64,000 nt of DNA, taken from assembly GCF_003931855.1 (NCBI RefSeq), contig NZ_CP034248.1, positions 310,001-374,000 of the forward strand. Direction: 5' to 3'. Positions 14,689-23,780 of this stretch are shown in pieces; within the stretch, counting starts at the first letter, position 1; the number at the start of each line of letters is the position of its first letter. The stretch comes from Paenibacillus lentus (GTDB lineage Bacteria > Bacillota > Bacilli > Paenibacillales > Paenibacillaceae). A program made the translations under genes and the position numbers. The notes beneath the pieces are model-generated. The model was not told the origin of the DNA. It was given only the letters and a program-made list of their open reading frames with translations, and did no database searches.

Positions 14689-16104
14689 CTAGTTAGATTT
14701 CACTTCGCTGCCTTTCATCTTGGCTGAACCGCTAAGTTCAATATGACTGCCATTGCAATCCATGCGCAGTTCGCTGCCTGCGGTAAGTGACATCGTCTTC
14801 CCAGCTGTCAGGCTCAGATCTCCCCCCGCCGAGATGCTTACAGCATTATTGCTCACAATATGTATGCCATCCTTGTCATTGAGCTTGATATATATAGCCC
14901 CTTCTTTCCCCGTAATGACCAGTTCATCCGGCCCGAGGCAAATTTCCTTCCCATGAGGGGTCCGCCAAATCTTCATTTGGGGATCAGACATTTTATTATA
15001 GGCACTTCCTTGCGTATTTCGCCTAACAGCACTTCCCGCAATTCCGTCTTCTTCACGGCTACCTGGAAAATAGAGCGATACCGGATCGCCGATTTCAGGC
15101 ATTACATACCAGCCCGTATGTCCCTCAGCACTATAGGCCGTGGAATAGTTGAACCAATACGCCTCACTTATTTCCTGCTGCTCATCGCAGTCCAGATGAA
15201 TGCGCACCTGATCCTGCCGCACATCCACCACCACACCGCTTAACGATGCGCCGGCCAGCTTTTCCTGATAGTAGCTTTTTTGCCGGAATCCCTGATAAGA
15301 TCCCAGTACATACTGATGCCGCAGCTGTCCCTGTCTCATTTCGGTATAAGCTTCCATCACAAACAGGCTATGCCCTTGAAAAGACAACTGCGCCCCTAAA
15401 TCGAGCACCTCATCCGTCTCCACCTCATAGAAAATGAAGTCATTCTCCCTAAGCCTGGTCTGATCATTCTCCTGAAAATAGCGAAAAGGCAGCATTTGTT
15501 TACGTACGGTGTAGCGGCTACTATCCAGAACCACATGTGCAGGCATATCCTCAATTCCAAAATAAAACTTCGGACTATCAAAACGGGCAGCGGGCATCAA
15601 GCTGGTATGATAGCGGGAGGCCAAACGTCTTAAAAAAGCCCAATCCGTCTCTTGGTATTGGATGGCAATACGCCCGATCTGGGCCCCGTCAGTAGCCCCG
15701 TCAATCACGTCAAGCCCCTCATAATCCTTGCCAATCTGCTCCAGTAATTGAGGAATCGTCATTTTCGTATTCTGAAAAGAACGCGTCCGCTGTTTGATGT
15801 CCATTCGATAGGTATGAGAAATGGCCTCAACCTCCAAATAGTACACATCACGCACAACTTTCACCTCTACCGAAAGCGCAATCCCGCTGAATAACGGCTT
15901 GGCGCTGCCTGCCTCATCCTTTTGGCTCACCTCAATGACTGTATAGCTGTGCGTTGTTTCTACATAACTGTCCCGCATATCTTCTGGAATTACGCCTGTA
16001 AAATACAGCCGGGTATGCTCATTAATTTTCTTCGTTAAGGTAAGCTGTTCCAAATTAATTCTTTCAAAAGGGTGAACTCGAATGTTTTCATATCCCAGAC
16101 TCAT
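14689..16104 (-). CDS. VgrG-like protein without toxin, 471 aa
   Basis: Same gpD-type fold as the larger VgrG: IRVHPFERINLEQLTLTKK at the N-terminus, IQYQETDWAFLRRLASRYH around residue 150, an OB-fold with HTGWYVMPEIGDPVSLYFP around 340-360, and a short needle end (SISAGGDLSLTAGKTMSLTA) finishing at GSAKMKGSEVKSN. It has no C-terminal extension, so it may be a structural spike or a carrier for separate cargo. Its ATG overlaps the stop of the DcrB-like gene (ATGA), indicating coupled translation. Two vgrG genes in one operon suggest a mixed trimer or alternative spikes. Confidence 0.85.
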   Translation of the reverse strand: MSLGYENIRVHPFERINLEQLTLTKKINEHTRLYFTGVIPEDMRDSYVETTHSYTVIEVSQKDEAGSAKPLFSGIALSVEVKVVRDVYYLEVEAISHTYRMDIKQRTRSFQNTKMTIPQLLEQIGKDYEGLDVIDGATDGAQIGRIAIQYQETDWAFLRRLASRYHTSLMPAARFDSPKFYFGIEDMPAHVVLDSSRYTVRKQMLPFRYFQENDQTRLRENDFIFYEVETDEVLDLGAQLSFQGHSLFVMEAYTEMRQGQLRHQYVLGSYQGFRQKSYYQEKLAGASLSGVVVDVRQDQVRIHLDCDEQQEISEAYWFNYSTAYSAEGHTGWYVMPEIGDPVSLYFPGSREEDGIAGSAVRRNTQGSAYNKMSDPQMKIWRTPHGKEICLGPDELVITGKEGAIYIKLNDKDGIHIVSNNAVSISAGGDLSLTAGKTMSLTAGSELRMDCNGSHIELSGSAKMKGSEVKSN

Positions 16105-16769
16105 CTTAAATCATCTCCTTCCTTGAACAGTATTGAGGAGGCATCAGGAACTTCTCTAATCGATTGCACCACTTTTCCAGCTACAGGCAGCCACGCCTCC
16201 ATGTCGGACTCCATACAGTTGAAGGCGCCAATAATCACGCATCCCTCCAGAACAAACAGCAGCATTTCGTTATACAGGTTACCGTCCACCCCTGCTGCTA
16301 CAAAACGAATAATCCCGATTGAAAGGCCATTGTCATTAACGATCAATTCCGTCCCCATCCAATTGCGAATGGGTTGGACAGATCGCAGTACGTCCGCCAT
16401 TTGCTCTATAAAATCCGGAAGCTCCTCCGGCTCCAGTGTCGTTTCTGTCGGATTAAAAGTAATGTTGACCGTTCCATCAGCTGATGTGTAAATGACTTCT
16501 GGACGATGCTCCGAAGGGTATTTGAATCTAGCTTCCTCCAGGGCCATGAGATGAAAAGCCTTCGGAATATCCACTTCAATTTTTCCATCTAATACAGTTA
16601 CCGGAGCGAAAGTAACGATCTCATCTTGTATGCGAAGTACCATGCTTGTGTCAGGCTCGACACTTGCCTTTTCAGAACTCATGGATTGAAGCTGGCTCGC
16701 TGTTTCCTCATCTGGTTTAGATGCTAATTCCTGTTTCATGCTAAGAATCTGTTCATCCAAATAATTCAT
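16101..16769 (-). CDS. DcrB/DUF1795-like protein, candidate effector chaperone, 222 aa
   Basis: After a helical N-terminus of about 45 residues the protein has the alternating strands of the Mog1/PsbP/DcrB fold (VEVDIPKAFHLMALEEARFK is approximated by DIPKAFHLMALEEARFKYP, then VNITFNPTETTLEPEELPDF, MGTELIVNDNGLSIGIIRF and VLEGCVIIGAFNC). In Gram-negative type VI loci, DUF1795 proteins (Eag) hold effectors onto VgrG. Being the first gene before a vgrG it fits that job here. ATG start at 16769; the stop overlaps the next ATG. Fold call is by pattern, chaperone role by context. Confidence 0.6.
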   Translation of the reverse strand: MNYLDEQILSMKQELASKPDEETASQLQSMSSEKASVEPDTSMVLRIQDEIVTFAPVTVLDGKIEVDIPKAFHLMALEEARFKYPSEHRPEVIYTSADGTVNITFNPTETTLEPEELPDFIEQMADVLRSVQPIRNWMGTELIVNDNGLSIGIIRFVAAGVDGNLYNEMLLFVLEGCVIIGAFNCMESDMEAWLPVAGKVVQSIREVPDASSILFKEGDDLR

Positions 16770-16921
16770 CGTATGACGTCTCTTCTTCCTCTGAATCTAT
16801 TTTTTTGTAAATGATACCCATCCATACCTATATTTCGGATGCTCACTAACAAAAATTAACCCATACTCCTCTAAATTCCGTGATTTCATCAGAAAGACAT
16901 CCACCCATTTTGCTGCAAAAA

Positions 16922-16967
16922 AAAATCACCCTGACCCCGGGGTTTCCCCTTGGATCAGAGTGATTTT
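16922..16967 (-). terminator. Terminator of the qox operon
   Basis: AAAATCAC...CTGA pairs with TCAG...GTGATTTT and is followed on the minus strand by a run of nine or more T. It lies about 45 bp past the qoxD stop. The remainder of 16770-17010 holds the promoter side of the VgrG operon, with no other feature seen. Confidence 0.9.
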
Positions 16968-17010
16968 ATTTCATAGTAAATCAAGCTTGCACTCGCCTTA
17001 GCCTATTCGC

Positions 17011-17295
17011 TTATTGATATCCCCAGATCATCGTAAACAGTGTACCAAAAATCGTTACCAAACCTACGAACAGCGCGTAAGCGATATTCGTATAAAGCGA
17101 TGTCTTCGAACCTGTCTCTCCGATGTGCATGAAGACGAACAGCTGAACTGACATTTGAATGATCGCACATACGAACAGAACCGTCATTTGCATCACATAA
17201 GTCATATCGAAGAACAGAACGGTCAGGGCAACGATCGAAAGGACCAGCGAAGAGACATATCCCATGACGTGTTGAAGCGGGAACAGTTTTTTCAT
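17011..17295 (-). CDS. qoxD: Cytochrome aa3 quinol oxidase subunit IV
   Basis: 94 residues with three membrane helices (SLVLSIVALTVLFFDMTYV, VLFVCAIIQMSVQLFVFMHI, LFVGLVTIFGTLFTMIWGY), the size and layout of QoxD/CyoD. It is a small accessory subunit that stabilises the haem-copper quinol oxidase in the cytoplasmic membrane. The ATG at 17295 follows the qoxC stop by a single base. Last gene of the qoxABCD operon; a strong terminator follows. Confidence 0.9.
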   Translation of the reverse strand: MKKLFPLQHVMGYVSSLVLSIVALTVLFFDMTYVMQMTVLFVCAIIQMSVQLFVFMHIGETGSKTSLYTNIAYALFVGLVTIFGTLFTMIWGYQ

Positions 17296-17296
17296 G

Positions 17297-17893
17297 TCAC
17301 ATCAATCCTTTCAAATATACAAAGCTGAAGATGAAAATCCAGACGACATCCAGGAAGTGCCAGTATAGCGAGAAGATGAACGACTTGTTCGCCGTATCCG
17401 GCGTAAAGCCTTCACGCTTCATTTGCAGCATCAATCCGCCGCCCCACACTAATCCGAGCGTTACGTGCGCCCCGTGGAGACCCAGCAGCGTGAATAAGCT
17501 GGACAAGAAGGCGTTGGTTTGCAGTGTCGCGCCTTCGCCTACATACGTCACGAATTCATAAATCTCGACACCGAGGAATCCAAGGCCAAGCAATAAGGTG
17601 ACTGCAAAAAATCCCATCGTCGCTTTCATCAAGCCTTGCCGCATACTATTGATCGCTAGACCAATCGTAAAGCTACTCGTCAGAAGTAGGAAGGTCTCGA
17701 TAAGCACCGGCCCGATTACAAAAATATCTTTCGCCGTAGGACCGTCACCGGTCCGGTTCCACAAGGTGAAATATACGGCGAAGAGTGTGGAGAACATGAC
17801 GATCTCTGCTCCAAGAAATACCCAGAAACCAAAGATACGATTCTTGTTCTCTTCTGTACTATACTCCAGCGGAACTGAATGATCTATTTTCAT
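17297..17893 (-). CDS. qoxC: Cytochrome aa3 quinol oxidase subunit III
   Basis: 198 residues with five membrane helices, of the normal QoxC/CyoC length. Recognisable stretches are FWVFLGAEIVMFSTLFAVY, LLGLGFLGVEIYEFVTYV and LLGLHGAHVTLGLVWGGG, the last with the conserved HxxHV-like histidine pattern of subunit III. It supports proton uptake and stability of the oxidase complex. The ATG at 17893 overlaps the qoxB stop by 4 bp (ATGA), so translation is coupled. Confidence 0.93.
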   Translation of the reverse strand: MKIDHSVPLEYSTEENKNRIFGFWVFLGAEIVMFSTLFAVYFTLWNRTGDGPTAKDIFVIGPVLIETFLLLTSSFTIGLAINSMRQGLMKATMGFFAVTLLLGLGFLGVEIYEFVTYVGEGATLQTNAFLSSLFTLLGLHGAHVTLGLVWGGGLMLQMKREGFTPDTANKSFIFSLYWHFLDVVWIFIFSFVYLKGLM

Positions 17894-19833
17894 ACCTGTT
17901 CACCCCGCAATCGTTCTTCGGTCGCTACAACTTCCTTCACAGGAATATAATGTCCGTGATCGCGTTCAAAGGATCTGATGATCATCATAACGAAGATGCC
18001 GATGGCTCCAATCACAGCCCCAACCCACCAGTTAAAGACCATAAAGAATCCGAAGAACATAAAGATCACACCCAGAATAAACGGCTGGCCGCTGTTGTTC
18101 GGCATATGAATATCACTGTAATCTTCCTTATACAGAGACTTGCCGGACTTCTTCGCAAACCAGAATGCATCACGATTCTCAATGTTTGGCATTTTCGCAA
18201 AGTTGTAATGAGGCACTGGGCTTGGCGTGCTCCATTCAAGTGTACGCGCATTCCATGGATCGCCATTTGTCTCTCTCGGCGCATAGCGGAAGCTCCAGTA
18301 AATGTTGTATACGAGTACCGCAAAGCCAATAGCTAGACCGACCGAACCGATCGACGCAATAAGATTCAGCAGCCCGAAGCCTGTTTCTGCAGAATACGTG
18401 TACATCCGCCGCGTCATCCCGTTCAATCCAAGGGCGAAGAGCGGCAGGAACGTTACATTGAAGCTTATTACAATAATCCAGAAAGCCAGTTTGCCTTGCT
18501 TGTCGTTCAGACGGAAACCGAACAATTTCGGGAACCAGTAGTACATTCCCGCAAGTACCCCAAAGACTGTACCCGGGATCAATACGTAGTGGAAGTGAGC
18601 TACCAGGAACATCGTGTTGTGGTACTGGTAATCCGCACTTGCCATGGCAAGCATTACGCCGGTAACTCCACCAATCGTAAAGATCGGAATAAATCCAAGA
18701 GCATACAGCATCGGTGTCGTAAATTCAATTCGGCCTTTCTGCATCGTAAATAGCCAGTTGAAAATTTTAATCCCGGTCGGGATGGCAATCGCCATCGTCG
18801 TCACGGAGAAGACACCGTTAACCATCGCGCCGTGCCCCATTGTATAGAAGTGGTGAGCCCAGACGACAAAGGACAGGATCGAGATGATGACCATACTGAA
18901 CACCATCGATTTGTAACCGTACAGGTTTTTACGTGAAAACGTCGAAATAACTTCACTAAAAATACCGAATGCGGGCAGAATAACAATATATACCTCTGGA
19001 TGCCCCCATACCCAGAACAGGTTGGCCCAGAGCATATCCATCCCGCCGTTGGCCATCGTAAAAAATTGCGAGCCGAACTGCCGGTCCAGCATCATCAGTA
19101 GAAGCGCGATCGTCAATACAGGGAACGCGAATACGATGATGACAGAGGTAACCAGAATCGACCAGGTGAACATTGGCATACGCATCAGCGTCATGCCAGG
19201 CGCGCGCATTTTGAGAATGGTAACGATAAAGTTAACCCCGGTCATGAGCGTACCCAGCCCGGAAATTTGCAGCGCAATGGAATAATAGTTATTACCTACC
19301 GTCGGACTGAACTCAATGCTCGACAGTGGGAAGTAAGCCGTCCAACCGGCGTCTGGAGAGCCGCCGATCACAAACGAGATATTGAACAGCATCGCTCCGG
19401 CGAAGAACAGCCAGAAGCTGACGGCGTTCAAGCGCGGGAATGCTACGTCCCTTGCTCCAATTTGAAGCGGTACGACCACGTTCATCAAGCCGATAATAAA
19501 CGGCATTGCCATGAACAGGATCATGATGACCCCGTGTGTCGTGAAAATTTCATTATAGTGCTGGCTGTCCAAAAATCCGTTCTCTGGTACAGCAAGCTGC
19601 GCACGCATCAGGAGGCCGTCTACGCCGCCCCGGAACAGCATGATGAGTGCAGCTAGGATATACATGATACCGATTTTTTTATGATCAACGGTCGTTAACC
19701 ATTCACGCCACAGGTAGCCCCATTTCTTAAAATAGGTCAGTCCGACAACAATCGCGATGGACACAAGGACAATACTGACCATTGCGCCGTAAATCATCGG
19801 GTCGCCCGTGACGAAAAATTCGTCCCATTTCAT
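17890..19833 (-). CDS. qoxB: Cytochrome aa3 quinol oxidase subunit I
   Basis: 647 residues with about 14-15 membrane helices. It is the catalytic haem-copper subunit that reduces oxygen to water with electrons from menaquinol and pumps protons. Visible are the CuB/haem region WVWGHPEVYIVILPAFG with the cross-linked His-Tyr motif, WAHHFYTMGHG with two CuB histidines, and FLVAHFHYVLIPG with the haem-ligand histidines. The N-terminal extra helix (MVSIVLVSIAIVVGLTYF) and long C-terminus are as in QoxB. A space of 60 bp separates it from qoxA. Confidence 0.96.
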   Translation of the reverse strand: MKWDEFFVTGDPMIYGAMVSIVLVSIAIVVGLTYFKKWGYLWREWLTTVDHKKIGIMYILAALIMLFRGGVDGLLMRAQLAVPENGFLDSQHYNEIFTTHGVIMILFMAMPFIIGLMNVVVPLQIGARDVAFPRLNAVSFWLFFAGAMLFNISFVIGGSPDAGWTAYFPLSSIEFSPTVGNNYYSIALQISGLGTLMTGVNFIVTILKMRAPGMTLMRMPMFTWSILVTSVIIVFAFPVLTIALLLMMLDRQFGSQFFTMANGGMDMLWANLFWVWGHPEVYIVILPAFGIFSEVISTFSRKNLYGYKSMVFSMVIISILSFVVWAHHFYTMGHGAMVNGVFSVTTMAIAIPTGIKIFNWLFTMQKGRIEFTTPMLYALGFIPIFTIGGVTGVMLAMASADYQYHNTMFLVAHFHYVLIPGTVFGVLAGMYYWFPKLFGFRLNDKQGKLAFWIIVISFNVTFLPLFALGLNGMTRRMYTYSAETGFGLLNLIASIGSVGLAIGFAVLVYNIYWSFRYAPRETNGDPWNARTLEWSTPSPVPHYNFAKMPNIENRDAFWFAKKSGKSLYKEDYSDIHMPNNSGQPFILGVIFMFFGFFMVFNWWVGAVIGAIGIFVMMIIRSFERDHGHYIPVKEVVATEERLRGEQV

Positions 19834-19893
19834 TTAGCTTACTCCTTTCCAGTTCTTAGTTGCATTGCGAGCTTTCTGCTCGTCATCGCCTTC

Positions 19894-20847
19894 TTAATGG
19901 TTATGCCCGGAATGATCCATCTCTCCGCCACTGCTATTCTCTGATCCGGATGGTTCCATTTGGAACTGATCCAGTTCGGATTCAGACTCCACAGCAGCGT
20001 CACCATGGTTATGTCCGGCGTGCTCACCCTCAGGAGGCGGTAAGAACGTCAGGTGTGTGGAGGAGTATGTCTTTCTACCCGCATGCTTCATATCCAGCAG
20101 GGACTGAAATTCCTCCGGTGACAACTCGGGAGCCGTAGCTTTAACCTCTTCCACCCATTCGTCATACTCATTAGAGCTCATGGCCAGTACTTCAAACTCC
20201 ATATGGGCAAAGCCTTCACCCGAGAAGTTTGCATTCTTACCCATGAATGAGCCTGCATGCTCGGCAACGAGATTCAGCTTCGTTACCATATCGCTCATGG
20301 CGTATTTCTGTCCGCCCAGCTGAGGTACCCAGAAGCTTGTAATTGGCCCGTACGCATACAGGCGGAACTCGATCGGACGATAAGTCGGGATATTGACATA
20401 GTTCACTGTCTCGATCCCTTCCTCTGGGTAGCTAAAATGCCATTTCCAGTTGGAGGAGGATGCGTAAATAACTATAGGCTCCTGATCTTGATAATCTTTA
20501 GGAACAGCCTCAACCTCGTTCGTACTGCGAATCGTAACAATGGATAGCATGATGACGATTGCCAGCGGAATCGCGGTCCAGGTAATTTCAAGCCACGCCT
20601 TTCCTTCATCGTGAGGCGGCTCGTAATCCGGTGCAGCCTTGGAAGCCCGGTATTTAGTAAGCATGTAAACATAGAGTACATAAACGACGAACAATATAGC
20701 CGCCATAGTGATGATGGAGAATATAATGACGTCGGATTGCGTCTTGGCTACCGGCCCCTTCGGATCCAATACCGTAAGAGTACTGCAGCCGGACAGGAAG
20801 ACAAGCAGCGCTGAAAATGCGATTAACAGCAGCCCTCTTCTTTTCAT
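19894..20847 (-). CDS. qoxA: Cytochrome aa3 quinol oxidase subunit II with His-rich tail
   Basis: 317 residues. A lipoprotein signal ends at LLVFLSGC|S, then two membrane helices (ITMAAILFVVYVLYVYMLT and IPLAIVIMLSIVTIRS) and a cupredoxin-type domain (NWKWHFSYPEEGIETVNYV). The CuA ligands of cytochrome c oxidases are absent, which makes this a quinol oxidase. The last about 45 residues are an acidic, His-rich tail with two copies of a GHNH motif (HAGHNHGD and DHSGHNH), absent from the Bacillus subtilis form as I know it; copper handling is possible. RBS AAGGGG before ATG 20847. First gene of qoxABCD. Confidence 0.93.
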   Translation of the reverse strand: MKRRGLLLIAFSALLVFLSGCSTLTVLDPKGPVAKTQSDVIIFSIITMAAILFVVYVLYVYMLTKYRASKAAPDYEPPHDEGKAWLEITWTAIPLAIVIMLSIVTIRSTNEVEAVPKDYQDQEPIVIYASSSNWKWHFSYPEEGIETVNYVNIPTYRPIEFRLYAYGPITSFWVPQLGGQKYAMSDMVTKLNLVAEHAGSFMGKNANFSGEGFAHMEFEVLAMSSNEYDEWVEEVKATAPELSPEEFQSLLDMKHAGRKTYSSTHLTFLPPPEGEHAGHNHGDAAVESESELDQFQMEPSGSENSSGGEMDHSGHNH

Positions 20848-21339
20848 AGATACCGTTACCCCTTTCTAAACAGTAAGCTTCCACGATCATGAACAACGAG
20901 AAACAATATACGTGAGAACTTAAGTATTACAACTAAGAACAATGTTAGGAGTCGGCAAAAACAAAAACAAACCATAGAGAAAGGCAATTCTGTAATATTT
21001 TTACAGTTAGTCACAACTAGGCTTCCCTTTACTACACCTAAAAAGCCGATATTCAGCCGTATTCGCTCAAAAAACGTCAAATTCGGCGATTTTGATAATT
21101 GTTCACAATGAACGCTTTCGGCGCTTAAGTTCGCAAAATTGTCATAATAAACCCCGTGCTTTGTAACTAAAATCACATACATCGCCTTCACGTTCAGGTA
21201 TGTCGAATATTGGCGGGTTTTGACACTTCAGAAGAGGATTAGAGGAATAAGAGAGGGGGCTGAGCCAGCATCCCTTGCAGACCGGACGCGGCTCAAGCCC
21301 ATCATACAAATTTTGTGCATGCCATTGCTAGCAACTGGT
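20848..21339. promoter_or_regulatory. Upstream region of qoxA and 3' side of ddh
   Basis: About 490 bp without a supported gene. It must hold the qoxA promoter (minus strand). A short palindrome ATTGTTCACAAT (21098-21109) has one TTCACAA half of the kind bound by the redox repressor Rex, but the other half does not match, so no site is claimed. An open minus-strand frame at 20856-21191 lacks a ribosome site and protein-like composition. Confidence 0.35.
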
Positions 21340-22317
21340 TTACAACAGTTCTTTACGAAGCTGTTCCGGGGATTTCGGGGACAACAGGCCAAATGGAATA
21401 TCAAATACGGTTCTCGCCCCGGATTCGCCAGCTTGGGATAGCTTATAGGCAGCACGGGCATAGGCTACCAGAACACTTGCTGTAAATTCGGGGTTGCTGT
21501 CGAGCTTCAAGCCGAATTCCATAATTTGCGTATTGTTCTCTCCCGTACGGCCGCTTCTCAGTACATTTCCCCCATGCGGCATGGCGGAATGCTTCGCCTT
21601 CAGTTCTTCTTCACTTATAAAATGAACCGTTGTCTCGTAGTCGGCAAAATAGTTAGGCATTTCCTTGATTTCACGTTCAATCTGTCCTAGATCAGCACCA
21701 TCTTCAGCGACAACATAGCATTCCCGCATATGCTTCTCTCGCGTGGACAACTCCGGATTTTCCCCATTACGGACGCGATCTACAGCCGCTTCAACCGGAA
21801 TAGTATACTGCACTCCGCCCTTCACGCCATTCACACGGCGAATCGCATCAGAATGCCCCTGGCTTACGCCCTTTCCCCAGAAAGTATACTCATTGCCCTC
21901 AGGAAGAATAGCTTGTCCAAGCAGACGATTTAAAGAGAATAGACCGGGATCCCATCCTGTCGAGATGACGCTCACATTCCCCCCTTTTGCGGCAGAGGCA
22001 TTGACTAATTCGAAATACTCAGGAATTTTTGCATGGTTGTCGTAGCTGTCCACCGTGTTAAACATGGCGGCTAGCTCCGGCCCTTGCTGCGGAAGATCCG
22101 TGGCCGAGCCTCCACAAAGAATCAACACGTCGATATCGCCTTTGTATTTCTCCAACTCGGAAATATGCACGACACCACCAGCCGCCGCTACATCATCCGG
22201 GTTTCTCCTTGAAAAAATTGCGCGGAGCTCCATATCTGGATTTTGCTTAATTGCTTTCTCCACGCCACGTCCTAAATTCCCATATCCTACGATACCCACT
22301 TTGATGTTCGATGCCAC
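21340..22317 (-). CDS. ddh: meso-Diaminopimelate D-dehydrogenase
   Basis: 325 residues, the normal length. An NADP-binding Rossmann start (VGIVGYGNLGRGVEKAIKQN) is followed by FSRRNPDD, the glycine-rich LCGGSATDLPQQGPELA, the substrate region VISTGWDPGLFSLNRLLGQ and GKGVSQGHSDAIRRVNGVK, all close to the DapDH family. The enzyme aminates tetrahydrodipicolinate directly to meso-diaminopimelate, the one-step route to lysine and to the peptidoglycan cross-linker. RBS GGAGG before ATG 22317. It stands alone, with no other lysine gene nearby. Confidence 0.95.
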   Translation of the reverse strand: MASNIKVGIVGYGNLGRGVEKAIKQNPDMELRAIFSRRNPDDVAAAGGVVHISELEKYKGDIDVLILCGGSATDLPQQGPELAAMFNTVDSYDNHAKIPEYFELVNASAAKGGNVSVISTGWDPGLFSLNRLLGQAILPEGNEYTFWGKGVSQGHSDAIRRVNGVKGGVQYTIPVEAAVDRVRNGENPELSTREKHMRECYVVAEDGADLGQIEREIKEMPNYFADYETTVHFISEEELKAKHSAMPHGGNVLRSGRTGENNTQIMEFGLKLDSNPEFTASVLVAYARAAYKLSQAGESGARTVFDIPFGLLSPKSPEQLRKELL

Positions 22318-22510
22318 TTTACGTATCCTCCTTCAAAATCAGCTCTTCATTATTTTATCTTACTATGGGTCATTTTTAAATCTTTAGCCTCATAAGCAAA
22401 GCACTACTATCCCCATAATAATAAGCACATCGCAATTTTTTTCACAAAAATGTCAATTGTTCCGTTTTTACCCCTCCTCGTAAACAGAAGACCGCCTAAC
22501 GCAAAATACC

Positions 22511-22540
22511 CGGCACTATCGTCGAACGACGAAAGTACCG
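22511..22540 (-). terminator. Terminator of the MFS transporter gene
   Basis: CGGCACTATCGTCG (22511-22524) pairs with CGACGAAAGTACCG (22527-22540) with one mismatch and one wobble; the loop is two bases. It lies just past the stop at 22547. Confidence 0.7.
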
Positions 22541-22546
22541 AGTGCT

Positions 22547-23776
22547 TTACGTGCTTGCTGACATTCTCCCCGAGGATGGATTCTCTGTCTTGGCTCCGAT
22601 TAAGCAGAGCGATGCCAGCAGCATGCCAAGTGATGCGCTAGCGAACAGAGCCGGGTACCCGAACTGATCGATAATCCACCCCAGCATAGGCGGGGAACTG
22701 ATAGCCGCAAGCGATGACACAAAATAATATATTCCGGTTCTTGTTCCAATGCTCTCCTCCCGTCCTGTGGCTACAATCCATGGATAGGAATTGATATTAA
22801 TACAGGCCCAGAACAACCCGCCAACAATAAGCAATCCGCGCAACAATAGCACAGACTGAACGAACACGAGTGAACCGAAGATGACGAATAATCCCAGTAC
22901 GCCGATCGCAATGATTCTTTTCTTGCCGAATTTTGCGCCAAGCCATCCGCTAGGCAGGGCAAAAGCTAGAAACGCCAGGGAGAAGAATGTCAATGAGAAG
23001 GCCGCTTCGTTATCGCTCATGCCAATGTACTTTGTCCCATAAAGTGTAAACAACGCCTCAATCCCCTGATACGCGACAAACCAGAAAAAAATCGCTCCCA
23101 AAATGAACAGGGTCGTACGGTCTAGCTGGTCTTTAATCCGCACCTGAGGTTTGACTGATTCCTGGGGGCGATCCTCTGGCCGGAAGGGATTGCTGTGACC
23201 ATCGCCGTTGCTGGTGAGAAACACCGGCTCCTTAATGCGGCTCTTCAGGATGAACATCGACAAGAGCATAATCAAGCCGGCGCACAGAAACGGCAAGTAA
23301 GGAGCCATTTTATAGAGCGGCGAGCCAATTCCAAAGGCCAGAATGGAACCAAGCCCGCCCATGAAGTTAATGATCCCATTGGCCTTCGTACGCTGGCTCT
23401 CTGGTGTAATATCAGGCATGAGCGCCACGGTAGGCGAGCGAAAAATACTCATGGAAAGGTTCATTAACACCATAAAAACAACTAAGGTCACAAAACCCGT
23501 ATGTAAAGGAATCAACGTGGCAAACACAGCGCCAAGCGGCATACCGATTAACAAATAAGGCATCCTTCGACCGTAATTACTTCGCGTCTTATCGCTGCGA
23601 TGACCGATCCACGGCTGCAGGAACATCGCAAAATAATTATCGATCGTCATCATGAAGCCGATCATGGCTACGCTTTTTAAGTAATTGCCCAAAAAGAGCG
23701 GTACAAACGCATTATATAGCGCCCAAGTGATGCTGATACTAAAAAAGCCGAGACCGAGCAGCCACGTTTTTCTCAT
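22547..23776 (-). CDS. MFS transporter, SLC45-like sugar transporter type
   Basis: 409 residues with 12 predicted membrane helices. The first loop has NYFAMFLQPWIGHRSDKTRS and NYGRRMPYLLIGMPLGAVF, the extended RDK/GRRxPY signature that marks the glycoside-pentoside/SLC45-like branch of the major facilitator superfamily. The second half repeats it with WLGAKFGKKRIIAIGV. Substrate unknown; sugars or glucosides are likely in this branch. It begins 4 bp after the glycerophosphodiesterase gene, so both are probably co-transcribed, and an exporter or importer of a glycerol-linked sugar would make sense, though unproven. Confidence 0.85.
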   Translation of the reverse strand: MRKTWLLGLGFFSISITWALYNAFVPLFLGNYLKSVAMIGFMMTIDNYFAMFLQPWIGHRSDKTRSNYGRRMPYLLIGMPLGAVFATLIPLHTGFVTLVVFMVLMNLSMSIFRSPTVALMPDITPESQRTKANGIINFMGGLGSILAFGIGSPLYKMAPYLPFLCAGLIMLLSMFILKSRIKEPVFLTSNGDGHSNPFRPEDRPQESVKPQVRIKDQLDRTTLFILGAIFFWFVAYQGIEALFTLYGTKYIGMSDNEAAFSLTFFSLAFLAFALPSGWLGAKFGKKRIIAIGVLGLFVIFGSLVFVQSVLLLRGLLIVGGLFWACININSYPWIVATGREESIGTRTGIYYFVSSLAAISSPPMLGWIIDQFGYPALFASASLGMLLASLCLIGAKTENPSSGRMSAST

Positions 23777-23780
23777 CCCG

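Noticed and set aside
21091..21109. Rex redox operator upstream of qoxA
   Set aside because: Only one half (TTCACAA) fits; the other half mismatches at four positions.
20856..21191. A 111-codon minus-strand frame upstream of qoxA
   Set aside because: No ribosome site, composition unlike a protein, and it covers the qoxA promoter region.
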